Shown: positions 21,205-29,704, numbered from the stretch's first letter. The stretch: 64,000 nt of DNA from Prostheceraeus crozeri (GCA_907163375.1 CAJQUW010015330.1:178962-242961); one strand, 5' to 3'. The notes: a model not told the origin generated them from the sequence alone. Program-made: numbers and translations.

Positions 21205-22092
21205 ATGATGTTACCAAATGTTGGTGGAGGTGCATATATCCCGAATAATCGTGAATTAGAAATAGAGATAGAAAATTATATCATGAAAACTGGAGACGTT
21301 TTATCTGGTCCATTGCATCTTTCTATTCTTCCACAACAAAATACAGAGTTAACAAATAAACAATATGTTGATACACAAATCAATGATTTAAAGGAAAAAT
21401 ATATAAACGATGTTTTGGTTCCACTGATGAATGAATTAAAGTTGCTAAAACTTAATGACAAATCATTAAACGAAAAATTATTAAAACTTGATAAAAAGGA
21501 TAGAGAGCTAGAAGCAGATATAGCAAAACTTTTTAAAAAGATTTCTGAACAATCAAAAATTTTAATATTACTTTCTATAAAGTTAAAATCTGCAGTCATT
21601 AAAAATAAACATCAGATAAAAATGTTAAAAGAACAATTAGAAGATGAAATAGAAAAACTACCTGAAAGAATTAAAAAAAATTTAAAGCAGTTACAAACTA
21701 CATTCCAAAAAAGTGTTGATGAATTAAGTTCTAAAATTACTCAACAAATGAAAAAGATGAATAGAATAATAAATGAAGTAAACTCACTTAATCAAAAAGT
21801 TGATAAAATGAAAACTCTTAAAATCAATTTAGAAAATGAATTAAAGAAAAATTTACAAGAAAACTCTAAAGAAAATAAGGAACAGTTAGATGCTGTTAAA
21901 AGACAATTAGATGTTCTTAAAATTAAGTTAAATGCACTTAAAACGGCATTGAAGATTAATCAGCAGAAAATGCAAGTTAATAGAAAAGAAATTAAAGTAC
22001 ATCACACGCTGCTTGACGCAATAGATAAAGTGCAACAGGCAATTAATAAAGTTATCTCGAAGTTGTTGTCCATTCACAAACGTAAATCTTAG
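21205..22092 (+). CDS. Fibre-like coiled-coil protein with phage tail-fibre motif
   Basis: 295 residues. Near residue 30-55 it reads MKTGDVLSGPLHLS followed by TNKQYVDTQI, the GDxLSGxL...NKQYVD signature of phage tail-fibre shaft repeats. The rest is an almost continuous charged heptad pattern (KLLKLDKKDRELEADIAKLF, RQLDVLKIKLNALKTALKIN), indicating a long trimeric coiled coil. A short glycine-rich head (NVGGGAYIPNN) precedes. I infer a receptor-binding or vertex fibre of the particle. The leader before ATG is TTGTTAAAAAATG. Not a standard Polinton core protein. Confidence 0.65.
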   Translation: MMLPNVGGGAYIPNNRELEIEIENYIMKTGDVLSGPLHLSILPQQNTELTNKQYVDTQINDLKEKYINDVLVPLMNELKLLKLNDKSLNEKLLKLDKKDRELEADIAKLFKKISEQSKILILLSIKLKSAVIKNKHQIKMLKEQLEDEIEKLPERIKKNLKQLQTTFQKSVDELSSKITQQMKKMNRIINEVNSLNQKVDKMKTLKINLENELKKNLQENSKENKEQLDAVKRQLDVLKIKLNALKTALKINQQKMQVNRKEIKVHHTLLDAIDKVQQAINKVISKLLSIHKRKS

Positions 22093-22158
22093 CGTAAATA
22101 TTAACGTAAATATTAACGTAAATATTTTTTTCCCAAAAGTCAAATTTAATCCTAAAAA

Positions 22159-22749
22159 ATGCCTATAATTTATAAACACAATCTTAAACATTTTGCATCA
22201 AATAATAAAATTGCTCATGAACCATCTAAGAAACCTGTGTACCATTATGATAGTGTAGAAACTGTCGGAACACGAAAGTTCCTAGGCACCGCAGGTGCCG
22301 TCCAAAAAGAAGGGGATGGCATCTTTTCTGGTATTGGTAGTATCGTTAACTTAATTAAAAATAATAAAGATTTGATTACATCTGCTGCAAAAGGAGCAGC
22401 TGCTATTGGTAGTACAGCTAGTGCAATATCAAATGCTGTTAAATCACAAAACGAATTAAAACAACTAGAAGCTATTCGTAAACTTAGGAATGATTCTGAA
22501 GAACTAAAAAATTTAAAAAAACTTTCAGATGAAACAAAAAACAAAATTGCTAACATAGCTGTTGGGGAAACCTTGAGGAGCGGAGCTCCGTCTAATAGTA
22601 AACATAATGAAAATAAAAATAATGAAAAAACAGGCGTAGCCATAGAACCTACGGTTCGTTCAATTGAAGAAATAAGAGGTAATGGCGTGAGCAGCAACCT
22701 TCGGTCTAACCAGCAAAGCTGTAGCGGAGCTGGTCTAGCAAAATTCTAA
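22159..22749 (+). CDS. Membrane-active minor capsid protein (adenovirus pVI-like role)
   Basis: 196 residues. The middle has GDGIFSGIGSIVNLIKNN and an alanine-rich helix (SAAKGAAAIGSTASAISNAV), an amphipathic pattern like the membrane-lytic internal proteins of adenoviruses and Polintons. A basic N-terminus (MPIIYKHNLKHF) precedes. Three or more hairpin elements are read in frame (GTAGA, GVAIEPTVRS and the glycine-serine end). Placement directly before the major capsid gene supports a virion role. No homologue is recognised with certainty. Confidence 0.6.
   Translation: MPIIYKHNLKHFASNNKIAHEPSKKPVYHYDSVETVGTRKFLGTAGAVQKEGDGIFSGIGSIVNLIKNNKDLITSAAKGAAAIGSTASAISNAVKSQNELKQLEAIRKLRNDSEELKNLKKLSDETKNKIANIAVGETLRSGAPSNSKHNENKNNEKTGVAIEPTVRSIEEIRGNGVSSNLRSNQQSCSGAGLAKF
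22267..22299. repeat. Double hairpin in minor capsid gene
   Basis: GGAAC/GTTCC with a six-base loop, then GGCACC-GCA-GGTGCC, read in frame as GTRKFLGTAGA. Confidence 0.8.
22633..22657. repeat. Double hairpin in minor capsid gene
   Basis: GGC-GTA-GCC then GAACC-TAC-GGTTC, in frame. Loop changed from TTC to TAC while both arms remain paired. Further degenerate hairpins lie at about 22576-22592 and 22683-22735. Confidence 0.8.
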
Positions 22750-22843
22750 AAATTATATTTTAGTAAAATTTTTTAGTAATTTTTCTAGTAAAATTTTTTT
22801 CTATCTGTGAGAAAAACAAAAAGTCAAATTATTTTTTATAAAA

Positions 22844-24178
22844 ATGTCTTCGCTTATCGAAAATAAATTTAGATTAGACGATCCTCCGTTCGTCAGTTAT
22901 AATCAAAAAAAGAATGACTATATAAGAATTGCTATGAATCCCGGATCTTCCAGTAGAGTAAATACTGGAGGAGATTTAATTTTTGAAGTTGATAATCAGC
23001 AGAGCTATTTATATTTACCTGATTCATTTTTACACTGTGAATATTCTTTATATAGTGATGCTAATTTTACAACACCATTACCAGATACCGATAATATTAC
23101 ACTAGAGAATAATTTTTTCCCAAGTTTATTTACACAAATGCGTTTAGATGTTGCAACTCAAAATATAGAAACAATAAGTGATTCTCCAGGTGTAATTGAT
23201 ACAATGCTTAGATTTGTAACAATTGGTGAAAATAATAAAAAGCATGAAATCGAAGGTTGGTTTCCTGATACTAATGATGGTATAATTGTTGATGATTTAA
23301 CTCACGCTGGAACAGATGCCGCAGGAATTGCGAAAGATGTAGAAAATATTGCAAAACATTTAAATAAAACAAATAATTATGCATATAAAGAAAGACGTGA
23401 ATTTAACAAGAAAAGTAAACAGACAGTAAATTGGTCATTGTCTCCATTATTCGGATATTTAGATTATGATAAAATATCATATCAATTAAAATTTAAATTA
23501 ATAATTCATCGTACAGCAAATAATGAATTAATCTTTTTTGGTAAAACTGGAAAAAAAGCATATTTAAAAATTGATAGACTTGAATGGTGGATTAAGCATA
23601 TTACTCCTAGTTTAGAGGTTGAAACAGCTATTGCAAAAAGATTAAATACTAACAAACCAATTCCAGTTAATTTTCTAAAGCGTACTGCTAGTTCAGTAAC
23701 TTTTTCCGAACAAAGATTTAACTGGCATTTTACTAGAACTGCGAATACTCCAAGATATTTATTACTAACATTTCAAAGAAATAATTCTCCAAGTTTTGAT
23801 AAGAACAATAATATTTTTCATATTAATACAATTCGAAGTTTACAAGTTTCATTAAATCAAACTCGATATCCAATTGATCCATTAAGATTCGATGATACCA
23901 ATAATCAATTTATGGAAGGATATGATTCTTATAGAAATCTTTGTATATAATTTGGAGTTGAACCACAATTAACTCCTGGAGATTGGAGACATTTATATCC
24001 AATTTTCTGTTTCGATTTAAGTGCACAATCTGAAGATATTATTAAAAATGGTTGTGATGTAACAATTAATATTGAAAAAAAAGATTCCACAACTTCATTG
24101 ATGGCTTATGGTTTATTGCTAGAAGATACAAAATATTCTATTGAAGTTCTTAATGGGAAGATGACTAGGATCGGCTAA
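22844..24178 (+). pseudogene. Major capsid protein, double jelly-roll (inner)
   Basis: Hexon-like double jelly-roll capsid protein that would tile the icosahedral shell. It lies in the expected slot after the minor capsid gene. Signs: an N-terminal NPGSSSRVNTGGDLIFEVDN strand region, FFPSLFTQMRLDV, a central SPLFGYLDYDKISYQLKFK, and near the end LYPIFCFDLSAQSEDI with INIEKK, the last being the pattern of the conserved C-terminal jelly roll. It has a TATAAAAATG leader. About one interruption. The final stop codon (TAA, 24176-24178) lies in the loop of a double hairpin. Confidence 0.8.
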
Positions 24179-24262
24179 AGCCAGAGGAGCTTCGCTCCGA
24201 TAGGTTAGTAACCTGAGGTCCTTTGGTCCGATAGGCTAAAGCCCAAGACTTCGTCGTTTAAC
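24171..24262. repeat. Cluster of three double hairpins after the capsid gene
   Basis: First copy GGCT/AGCC plus GGAGC-TTC-GCTCC (24171-24202), then AGGTT-AGT-AACCT with a decayed partner, then GGCT-AAA-GCCC with GAC-TTC-GTC. The capsid stop codon is in the first. Confidence 0.8.
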
Positions 24263-24277
24263 TAATTTAATTTTTTT

Positions 24278-24425
24278 GATAACTTAAAAATTTTTCATAA
24301 CTAGAATAGATTAAAAAATTCTTAACTTAAAAATTTTTTCATAACTAGAATAGATTAAAAAAAATTCTTAACTTAAAATTTTTTCATAACTAGAATAGAT
24401 TTAAATTTTTGATAACTTAAAATTT
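24278..24425. repeat. Tandem AT-rich repeats before a capsid-associated gene
   Basis: About three and a half copies of a ~45-base unit containing TTCATAACTAGAATAGATT. Together with the hairpin cluster it fills the gap between the major capsid gene and the next ATG. Confidence 0.8.
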
Positions 24426-24436
24426 TTTTATTAAAA

Positions 24437-24922
24437 ATGTCGCAAGCGAAAAGTAATATTAATAATAAAACTGTTGAATTAAAATTACGTAATATTGTTG
24501 ACAAAAATACCCCTAAAACTATTACGATTAATAAAAAAAAGTATTATATAAGTAAACCAATGATAGAGAATATTCAATTACAAGAAGAAAAGAATGGCGG
24601 GATTCTCCCATTAATTCCACTAATAATAGGTGGCATAGCAGCTGCAGGAAGTGTTGCAGGTGGGACAGCTGGTATTGTCCAAGCAGTAAATAAAAATAAA
24701 TCAGAGAAGGCAGCATTAGAAGAACAAAAACGTCATAATAGGGAGTTAGAGAAAGTTGCTAGGGGAGAAGGAGTAGTAGATAATTTTATTAGTAAATTAA
24801 AATTAGTTGATGAAGGAAAACGAGTTCTTAAAAATATTCTCCACAATGTTGATGATTTAATTGAAATTAAAGAAACTAAAGATGGTTCTGGAAGATATCT
24901 AAGTCCTAGTATGATAAGGTAA
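24437..24922 (+). CDS. Minor capsid-like protein with hydrophobic segment
   Basis: 161 residues. A basic N-terminus (KTITINKKKYYISKP) is followed by a Gly/Ala/Ile-rich hydrophobic segment (GGILPLIPLIIGGIAAAG) near residues 55-75 and an amphipathic helical C-terminal half. The NGG before the hydrophobic segment resembles an adenain-type cleavage context (inference). Leader TTATTAAAAATG. The stop codon lies in another AGGT-AATA-ACCT hairpin. Likely internal virion protein; function not proven. Confidence 0.55.
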   Translation: MSQAKSNINNKTVELKLRNIVDKNTPKTITINKKKYYISKPMIENIQLQEEKNGGILPLIPLIIGGIAAAGSVAGGTAGIVQAVNKNKSEKAALEEQKRHNRELEKVARGEGVVDNFISKLKLVDEGKRVLKNILHNVDDLIEIKETKDGSGRYLSPSMIR

Positions 24923-24974
24923 TAACCTCAGAACCTTTGCTCCATAAGGTAAAACATTTATTTTATCTTTTAAA

Positions 24975-26351
24975 ATGAATTCCACAAATTCCGAAAATTT
25001 AATTAAATTAAAAATTTCTAATTTAGATTTATTGAATTATCTATTAAACAAAAATAAAAACTCAAACTGTCAGCATATTGGAGGTGACAAGAACAAAGTT
25101 CCATACCACTTCGGTGGTGATATACAAAAAACATTAGAAAACTTTCCTGGATTTATTTGGAGTAAATATTCGAAAGAAAAACATCTTCCTGGTCATTCAT
25201 ATACTGGGCCAGGAACTCGATTAGATATAAGACTAGATGAGAATAATAATCCGAAACCAGGTGAAGAACCAATAAATAGAGTAGATGCCGCCGCTTACAG
25301 GCATGATTTAGCTTATCGAAATCATGATCTAAGTTCTCGTCATGCAGCTGATAAGAAGATGATTCAAGAATTAGATAGTATTCAGAATCCTACATTTAGA
25401 GAAAAAATTGAAAGAATGTTTGTTAAGAAAGCTTTACAAGCTAAAATATTATTCGGTCAGGGTTTAAATGAAACGACAGCAAAGCTGTCTGAGAGCAACG
25501 CTCGAACTAATAACTCTGAGAGCAACGCTCGAACTAATAACTCTGAGAGCAACGCTCGAACCTACGCGTCTGAAATTCATAAAGAATACAGAAGACCTAA
25601 ATATTTATTGAAAGTAAAAGTATTTAATAAAGATGATATTTGGAGTGCTGATCTTATTCATATGCCGAATGAAAGGGACTACAAATACGCATTGACCGTT
25701 ATAGATTTATATACACGATACGCTTGGGTAAAACCTTTAAAAAATAAAAGTGGTCTATCAGTTAAATATGCGTTTGAAGAAATCTTTAAAGAAAGTAATA
25801 GAAAGCCAAAAAAATTGTTTGTTGATAAAGGATCGGAATTTTATAACAGAAACGTTCAGCCACTATTTGAAATTGTTTATTCAACTGAAAACGCTGGGAA
25901 GGCCGTAGTGATAGAAAGATTTAATCGGACGTTAAAAAATAAATTATTCAAGAAATTTACTGAGCAAAGAAATCAGAAATGGTTGAAGATATTACCAGGA
26001 GTTGTAGAAGAGTACAATAATAAAGTTCATTCAGGTATTGAAGAAACCCCAAAGAATGCTTCTGACGACCCTGATTTGATACGAAAGAAAATATTCGAGA
26101 ATAATAATTCGAATGAGAGTAATCCGAATTTGCAGAAACTTAAGCCGAAATTTAAAATTGGAGATAGAGTTAGAATATTTAAATATAAGAACAAATTTGA
26201 AGAAGGCTTTGTTGGCTATTGGACTAAAGAAATATTTGAAGTTTGCAAAATAAATCAAAGTTATCCGATTACTTATGAAATTAAAGATTTAGATAATGAG
26301 GATATCAGAGGCCGTTTTTATCAAAATGAATTACAGAAAACAGAGCTTTAA
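24975..26351 (+). CDS. Phospholipase A2-like domain fused to Polinton integrase
   Basis: 458 residues in one frame. Residues about 60-160 match the parvovirus-type PLA2 fold: calcium loop YTGPG (near 76), LDIRLDENNNPKPGEEP, and catalytic AAYRHDLAY (near 111). Residues 170-198 are a linker made of hairpins translated in frame, including a threefold SESNARTNN repeat. From about 205 an integrase follows, beginning KEYRRPKYLL: catalytic Asp in IWSADLIHM (near 222), Asp in LFVDKGSEF (near 282), Glu in VVIERFNRT (near 312), then an SH3-like end (KIGDRVRIFKYKNKFEEGF). No chromodomain. PLA2 normally helps capsids breach membranes and the integrase inserts the element, so this may be cleaved by the protease (inference). 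Confidence 0.85.
   Translation: MNSTNSENLIKLKISNLDLLNYLLNKNKNSNCQHIGGDKNKVPYHFGGDIQKTLENFPGFIWSKYSKEKHLPGHSYTGPGTRLDIRLDENNNPKPGEEPINRVDAAAYRHDLAYRNHDLSSRHAADKKMIQELDSIQNPTFREKIERMFVKKALQAKILFGQGLNETTAKLSESNARTNNSESNARTNNSESNARTYASEIHKEYRRPKYLLKVKVFNKDDIWSADLIHMPNERDYKYALTVIDLYTRYAWVKPLKNKSGLSVKYAFEEIFKESNRKPKKLFVDKGSEFYNRNVQPLFEIVYSTENAGKAVVIERFNRTLKNKLFKKFTEQRNQKWLKILPGVVEEYNNKVHSGIEETPKNASDDPDLIRKKIFENNNSNESNPNLQKLKPKFKIGDRVRIFKYKNKFEEGFVGYWTKEIFEVCKINQSYPITYEIKDLDNEDIRGRFYQNELQKTEL
25475..25569. repeat. Hairpin array in the PLA2-integrase linker
   Basis: GACAGC-AAA-GCTGTC, then GAGC-AAC-GCTC three times in a 27-base tandem repeat, kept in frame and encoding SESNARTNN copies. Confidence 0.88.
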
Positions 26352-26385
26352 CCTCTAGGTGGCGCTTTAGCTAGCTTTGCTTGAG

Positions 26386-26844
26386 TTATAGATTGTTTAA
26401 CTCTAACATAATATCTAGAAATGGTACTCCTTTTTGTAATTTGTACAAAACGTATAAACATAATTGTCCACAATAGGTAGTGCCTGGTGTTTGAATTTGA
26501 AACGTATTGTATGTTCCCGTTCCAAGTATTTCTCTTACTTCATTTGTAGGAGGCAAACCGTATGAATCAAAATAATAGTTCTGCTGATGATTTTTAACGC
26601 CTGCTGACCAATGTACGCCGTTTTGGTCTGACGTATGAAGATTCGTTATGAAATTTACAGTTATTGATGGAACTTTGTTCCGGGAACTGAAGGTTCCTGT
26701 TGGCCTATTTTTTAGGAATTGTAATTCGTTTCTCATTAGAACATGAAAATTCTTTATTCCTAATCGATTAGCGATTTTCTTTAGGTCGAAATTCGTTGTC
26801 GTTTGTGTTCCATATAATTTCAAAAACTCATTTAAGTTGCTCAT
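26386..26844 (-). CDS. Adenain-like cysteine protease (inner)
   Basis: Maturation protease of the Ulp1/adenain family, expected to cut capsid precursors. Start taken at ATG 26844, which has the leader TTATTATAAAATG. 152 residues. Catalytic His in GVHWSAG (near 78), Asp in YFDSYGLPP (near 91), Cys in TTYCGQLCLYVLYKL (near 125), with Gln upstream in IQTPG context. A double hairpin is translated in frame in the N-terminal half (TGTFSSRNKVPS), between FLKNR and VNFITNLHT. Convergent with the integrase gene. Its 5' end has a decayed second copy at 27125-27290. Confidence 0.88.
   Translation of the reverse strand: MSNLNEFLKLYGTQTTTNFDLKKIANRLGIKNFHVLMRNELQFLKNRPTGTFSSRNKVPSITVNFITNLHTSDQNGVHWSAGVKNHQQNYYFDSYGLPPTNEVREILGTGTYNTFQIQTPGTTYCGQLCLYVLYKLQKGVPFLDIMLELNNL
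26669..26697. repeat. Double hairpin inside protease gene
   Basis: GGAAC-TTT-GTTCC then GGAAC-TGAAG-GTTCC, in frame. Confidence 0.83.
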
Positions 26845-26879
26845 TTTATAATAAAAAAAATTCTTAAGGGACACCTAGA

Positions 26880-27056
26880 AGTCAGAAGGGGGGGTATTGA
26901 TTTAAAACTGGTCTCTAATGATGTCTTTCCTTACTACTTAGTCAGAAGGGGGTATTGATTTAAAACATTTTTATAATGATGTCTTTCATTACTACTTGGG
27001 GGAGGGGGTATTGATTTAAAACTGGTCTCTAATGATGTCTTTCCTTACTACTTATT
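26880..27056. repeat. Three tandem ~58-bp repeats
   Basis: Unit contains GGGGGTATTGATTTAAAAC and AATGATGTCTTTCCTTACTA. Three copies in tandem, the middle one slightly diverged. They sit between the protease gene and its duplicated fragment. Confidence 0.85.
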
Positions 27057-27124
27057 CAATTTTGAAATGATTTAATTTAATCTAAATTTAAACGTTACAT
27101 TGTTGCATTGTAGCAGTAGAGTTG

Positions 27125-27290
27125 GTGTTTCGCTCATCTTTTATCAATAGTAATTCATTACTCATCAATATGTGAAAATTCTTTATTCCCAATTGCTTAG
27201 CAATCTCATTTAAATCGAAATTTAATGTGGTTTTGTTTGCTGTATATTTTTTGGAAGTCTCTGATGTTTCTCATTTTTATAGAAGATACA
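27125..27290 (-). pseudogene. Duplicated fragment of the protease 5' end
   Basis: Sequence clearly related to 26700-26844 (shared ATGAAAATTCTTTATTCC-type run and following codons) but diverged. Only the N-terminal third of the protease is represented. With the 58-bp repeats it indicates a local duplication. Confidence 0.7.
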
Positions 27291-27473
27291 ATGTTTCTAT
27301 TATATTCCCGTAAATGAGAAATTAAAAAACAACACATGGATATTTCAATTTGGTTACAACCACTTTGCATACATTCAATTTGGATACATTGAACTACATG
27401 TAAATTTGTCCACGCGAGGACAAGGTTTCATTGGATGAGAGAAAAATGACGTCATATAACAACATAATGAAAA

Positions 27474-27925
27474 TGATTGAAAACAGGAAATAACATTGAA
27501 TTTTTAACAGGAAATAACATTGCATTTAAAACAGGAAATAACATTGCATTTAAAATAGGAAATAACATTGCATTTAAAACAGGAAATAACATTGCATATA
27601 ACAACATAATGAAAATGATTGAAAACAGGAAATAACATTGCATTTAAAACAGGAAATAACATTGCATATAAGATACAAATTTTCTAAACAATGGGTTTTC
27701 TGTCCACGCGAGGACAAGGTTTCATTGGATGAGACACTCTATTGTATTTACATGTGCAAGAGGAAATAACATTGCATTTAAAACAGGAAATAACATTGCA
27801 TTTAAAACCGACAGATACAAATTTTCTAAACAATGGGTTTTCTGTCCACGCGAGGACAAGGTTTCATTGGATGAAACACTCTATTGTATTTACATGTGCA
27901 AGAGGAAATAACATTGCATTTAAAA
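27474..27925. repeat. Tandem repeats, ~24-bp unit and a ~140-bp higher-order unit
   Basis: Many copies of AACAGGAAATAACATTGCAT, interrupted by a longer unit containing CCACGCGAGGACAAGGTTTC, present around 27410, 27700 and 27845. Apparent open frames here are repeat artefacts. Confidence 0.88.
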
Positions 27926-27941
27926 CAGAAGGGTTGAATAA

Positions 27942-28610
27942 TCAATTATTCCAAAAACCCTCATCTTGTGAAAGACACTGCTCCAAGATTGAAAGATTAG
28001 TTTTTAACAGTCGTATAGGAAGCGAGACTCTACAAAGAGTCTGATATTTATCTGCCAGTTTTGCCAACTTCATTGCGAAACTCAATTCAGTTCGTGAAAA
28101 GTTAATATTGTGATGTTTTAAGAGATATGTGAAATCTGCTTTATTATTCTCACACAAGGATAATATATGATTTGCGTGTTTTCCAATAAAAATTTTACAT
28201 GTGACACTCAAAAGATGGCTTTGTTTTTCGTATTTCAAGTGTTGTTTCAAAGAATTCACTGTCGTTGAAATGTCCCCCGCCGGTTTTGTAAAATATTCCA
28301 CTGATTCGATGAATGTATGACGTTCAACAACACTTTCCTTCAACTGTTTTGTAAATGTTTCGATTCTGAAGGGAAGTGCTGCTTCCTTCTTTGCTCTGGC
28401 TGCGATTTTATGTTGCTCTTTGTATGCTTTTCGAGCAGAACGTATAGCGTCAGGATTGAAGAGTAGAGGCGCTTTCTTCACTTGCTGGTCTATATACGAA
28501 AAGTATTCAGAATGTTTCTCCGATGGAATGAACAAATCCGCAATATTTTTGAAGAACTCTGGAAGTACCGTTGCTATGTTGGCTTGTTGTTCAACGACTG
28601 CTTGACTCAT
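27942..28610 (-). CDS. Unknown cargo protein, 222 aa
   Basis: Unrecognised. Intact frame starting MSQAVVEQQANIATVLPEF. Mostly helical and basic, no membrane segment. The C-terminal part (CENNKADFTYLLKHHNINFS followed by RTELSFAMKLAKLADKY and then SLPIRLLKTNL) has a spacing reminiscent of helix-turn-helix DUF3102-like domains, only weakly. It lies inside the inner Polinton, yet its base composition and codon choice are clearly less AT-biased than all other genes of that element, and it lacks the TAAAAATG leader. I infer recent capture. No repeat or duplication marks its edges apart from the tandem repeats on its 3' side. Confidence 0.65.
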   Translation of the reverse strand: MSQAVVEQQANIATVLPEFFKNIADLFIPSEKHSEYFSYIDQQVKKAPLLFNPDAIRSARKAYKEQHKIAARAKKEAALPFRIETFTKQLKESVVERHTFIESVEYFTKPAGDISTTVNSLKQHLKYEKQSHLLSVTCKIFIGKHANHILSLCENNKADFTYLLKHHNINFSRTELSFAMKLAKLADKYQTLCRVSLPIRLLKTNLSILEQCLSQDEGFWNN

Positions 28611-29058
28611 GATTGACGGATAAATTAGTACAAATCACTATGTTCAAAATATAAGAATAACGTAATTAAAGATAGCGGAACGATGAGAGCAAGCAGATGA
28701 TAAGTGTTGATTGAAATAATAACACAACAATCTGAGCACACGATACAATGACAGACGAGAGAGATAAATGAAAACAGTACAGCTGGCAGATATCTTAACG
28801 TCATACGGATGTGCTGACGCACTAACAAGAATTTAAAACAACTCGCCTAACGTACAATTAAAATGTCATTGTTTCACAGAGTAGTAGCAGCTGTTTGTTC
28901 TTTCATACATTGTTTCCTTTCAAATGTTTGAGTTGGAGGACACAGCTCCTTACACTGAAATGCATTTTATTCTTAAATGCGGGAAGCAGATGTTCTCTAC
29001 AATTGAATGACAATTGTAAAAGTACCTAAACTTATTGTTAAGAATATGTCAATTCCTT
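28611..29058. other. Non-coding spacer inside inner Polinton
   Basis: About 450 bases upstream of the cargo gene up to the right TIR. No gene, hairpin or TATA box is convincing. Confidence 0.5.
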
Positions 29059-29704
29059 CAAATATTTTTAGTCACATGATATATTTTAAAAACCTGAAAA
29101 ATGGATAAAATTCATGAATTTGAAATTCTCAACTTTTATGATTTTCGGTGTCCTGGAACGGACATGATTTTGGCGAGGGTGAAAATTGTAATTCTCAAAT
29201 TTTGAGATTCTTAACTTTTATGATTTTCGGTGTCCTGGAACGGTCATGATTTAAGAGAGGGTGAAAATTGTAATTCTCAAATTTTGAGATTTTGAAAAAT
29301 TTGAAAAATTGGGTATTTTTAAAAACGCCCAAATCGGAGCGAAGCTCCTCTGGCTTTAGCCGATTTATGAATTTAGGTCTTCATAACCTGAAAAAGGGTT
29401 CAAATTCATGAATTTATGTCGTTTTTAAAAATACCATTTTTTGAAAAAATGGTACTTTTTGAATGGACTAAATTCATGAGTTTAGGTCTTAAAAACCTGA
29501 AAAAAGGGTCTAAATTCATGAATTTATGTCGTTTTTAAAGATACTAATTTTTTTTGATTTTATGGTGTCCTGGAACGGTCTAAATTCATGTATTTAGGTC
29601 TTAAAAACCTGAAAAAGGGTCTAAATTCATGAATTTATGTCGTTTTTAAAGATACTATTTTTTTGAATTTTGTGGTGTCCTGGAACGGTCTTTTGCCCAT
29701 TACT
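29059..29704. repeat. Inner Polinton right TIR
   Basis: Inverted near-copy of 10871-11508, ending GCCCATTACT, with the matching double hairpin at 29333-29364. Small sequence differences to the left TIR exist, unlike the outer pair. Confidence 0.93.

Larger units (their letters stand above)
10871..29704. mobile_element. Inner AT-rich Polinton nested in the outer one
   Basis: An 18.8-kb element with TIRs of about 640 bp starting AGTAATGGGC and a perfect TGTTGT duplication. It has a full Polinton core: protein-primed polymerase B, packaging ATPase, integrase, adenain-like protease, double jelly-roll capsid and penton. It is visibly more AT-rich than the outer element and uses different promoter signals. 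It looks largely whole, with about three interruptions. It inserted between two genes of the outer element, so the outer insertion is the older of the two. Confidence 0.96.

Noticed and set aside
27474-27925. CRISPR-like array
   Set aside because: Repeats are directly adjacent without unique spacers of constant length, in a eukaryotic setting.
27452-28044. Overlapping frames with MQCYFLF and NNIAFKTG repeats
   Set aside because: Frames read through the 24-bp tandem repeats; no independent coding evidence.
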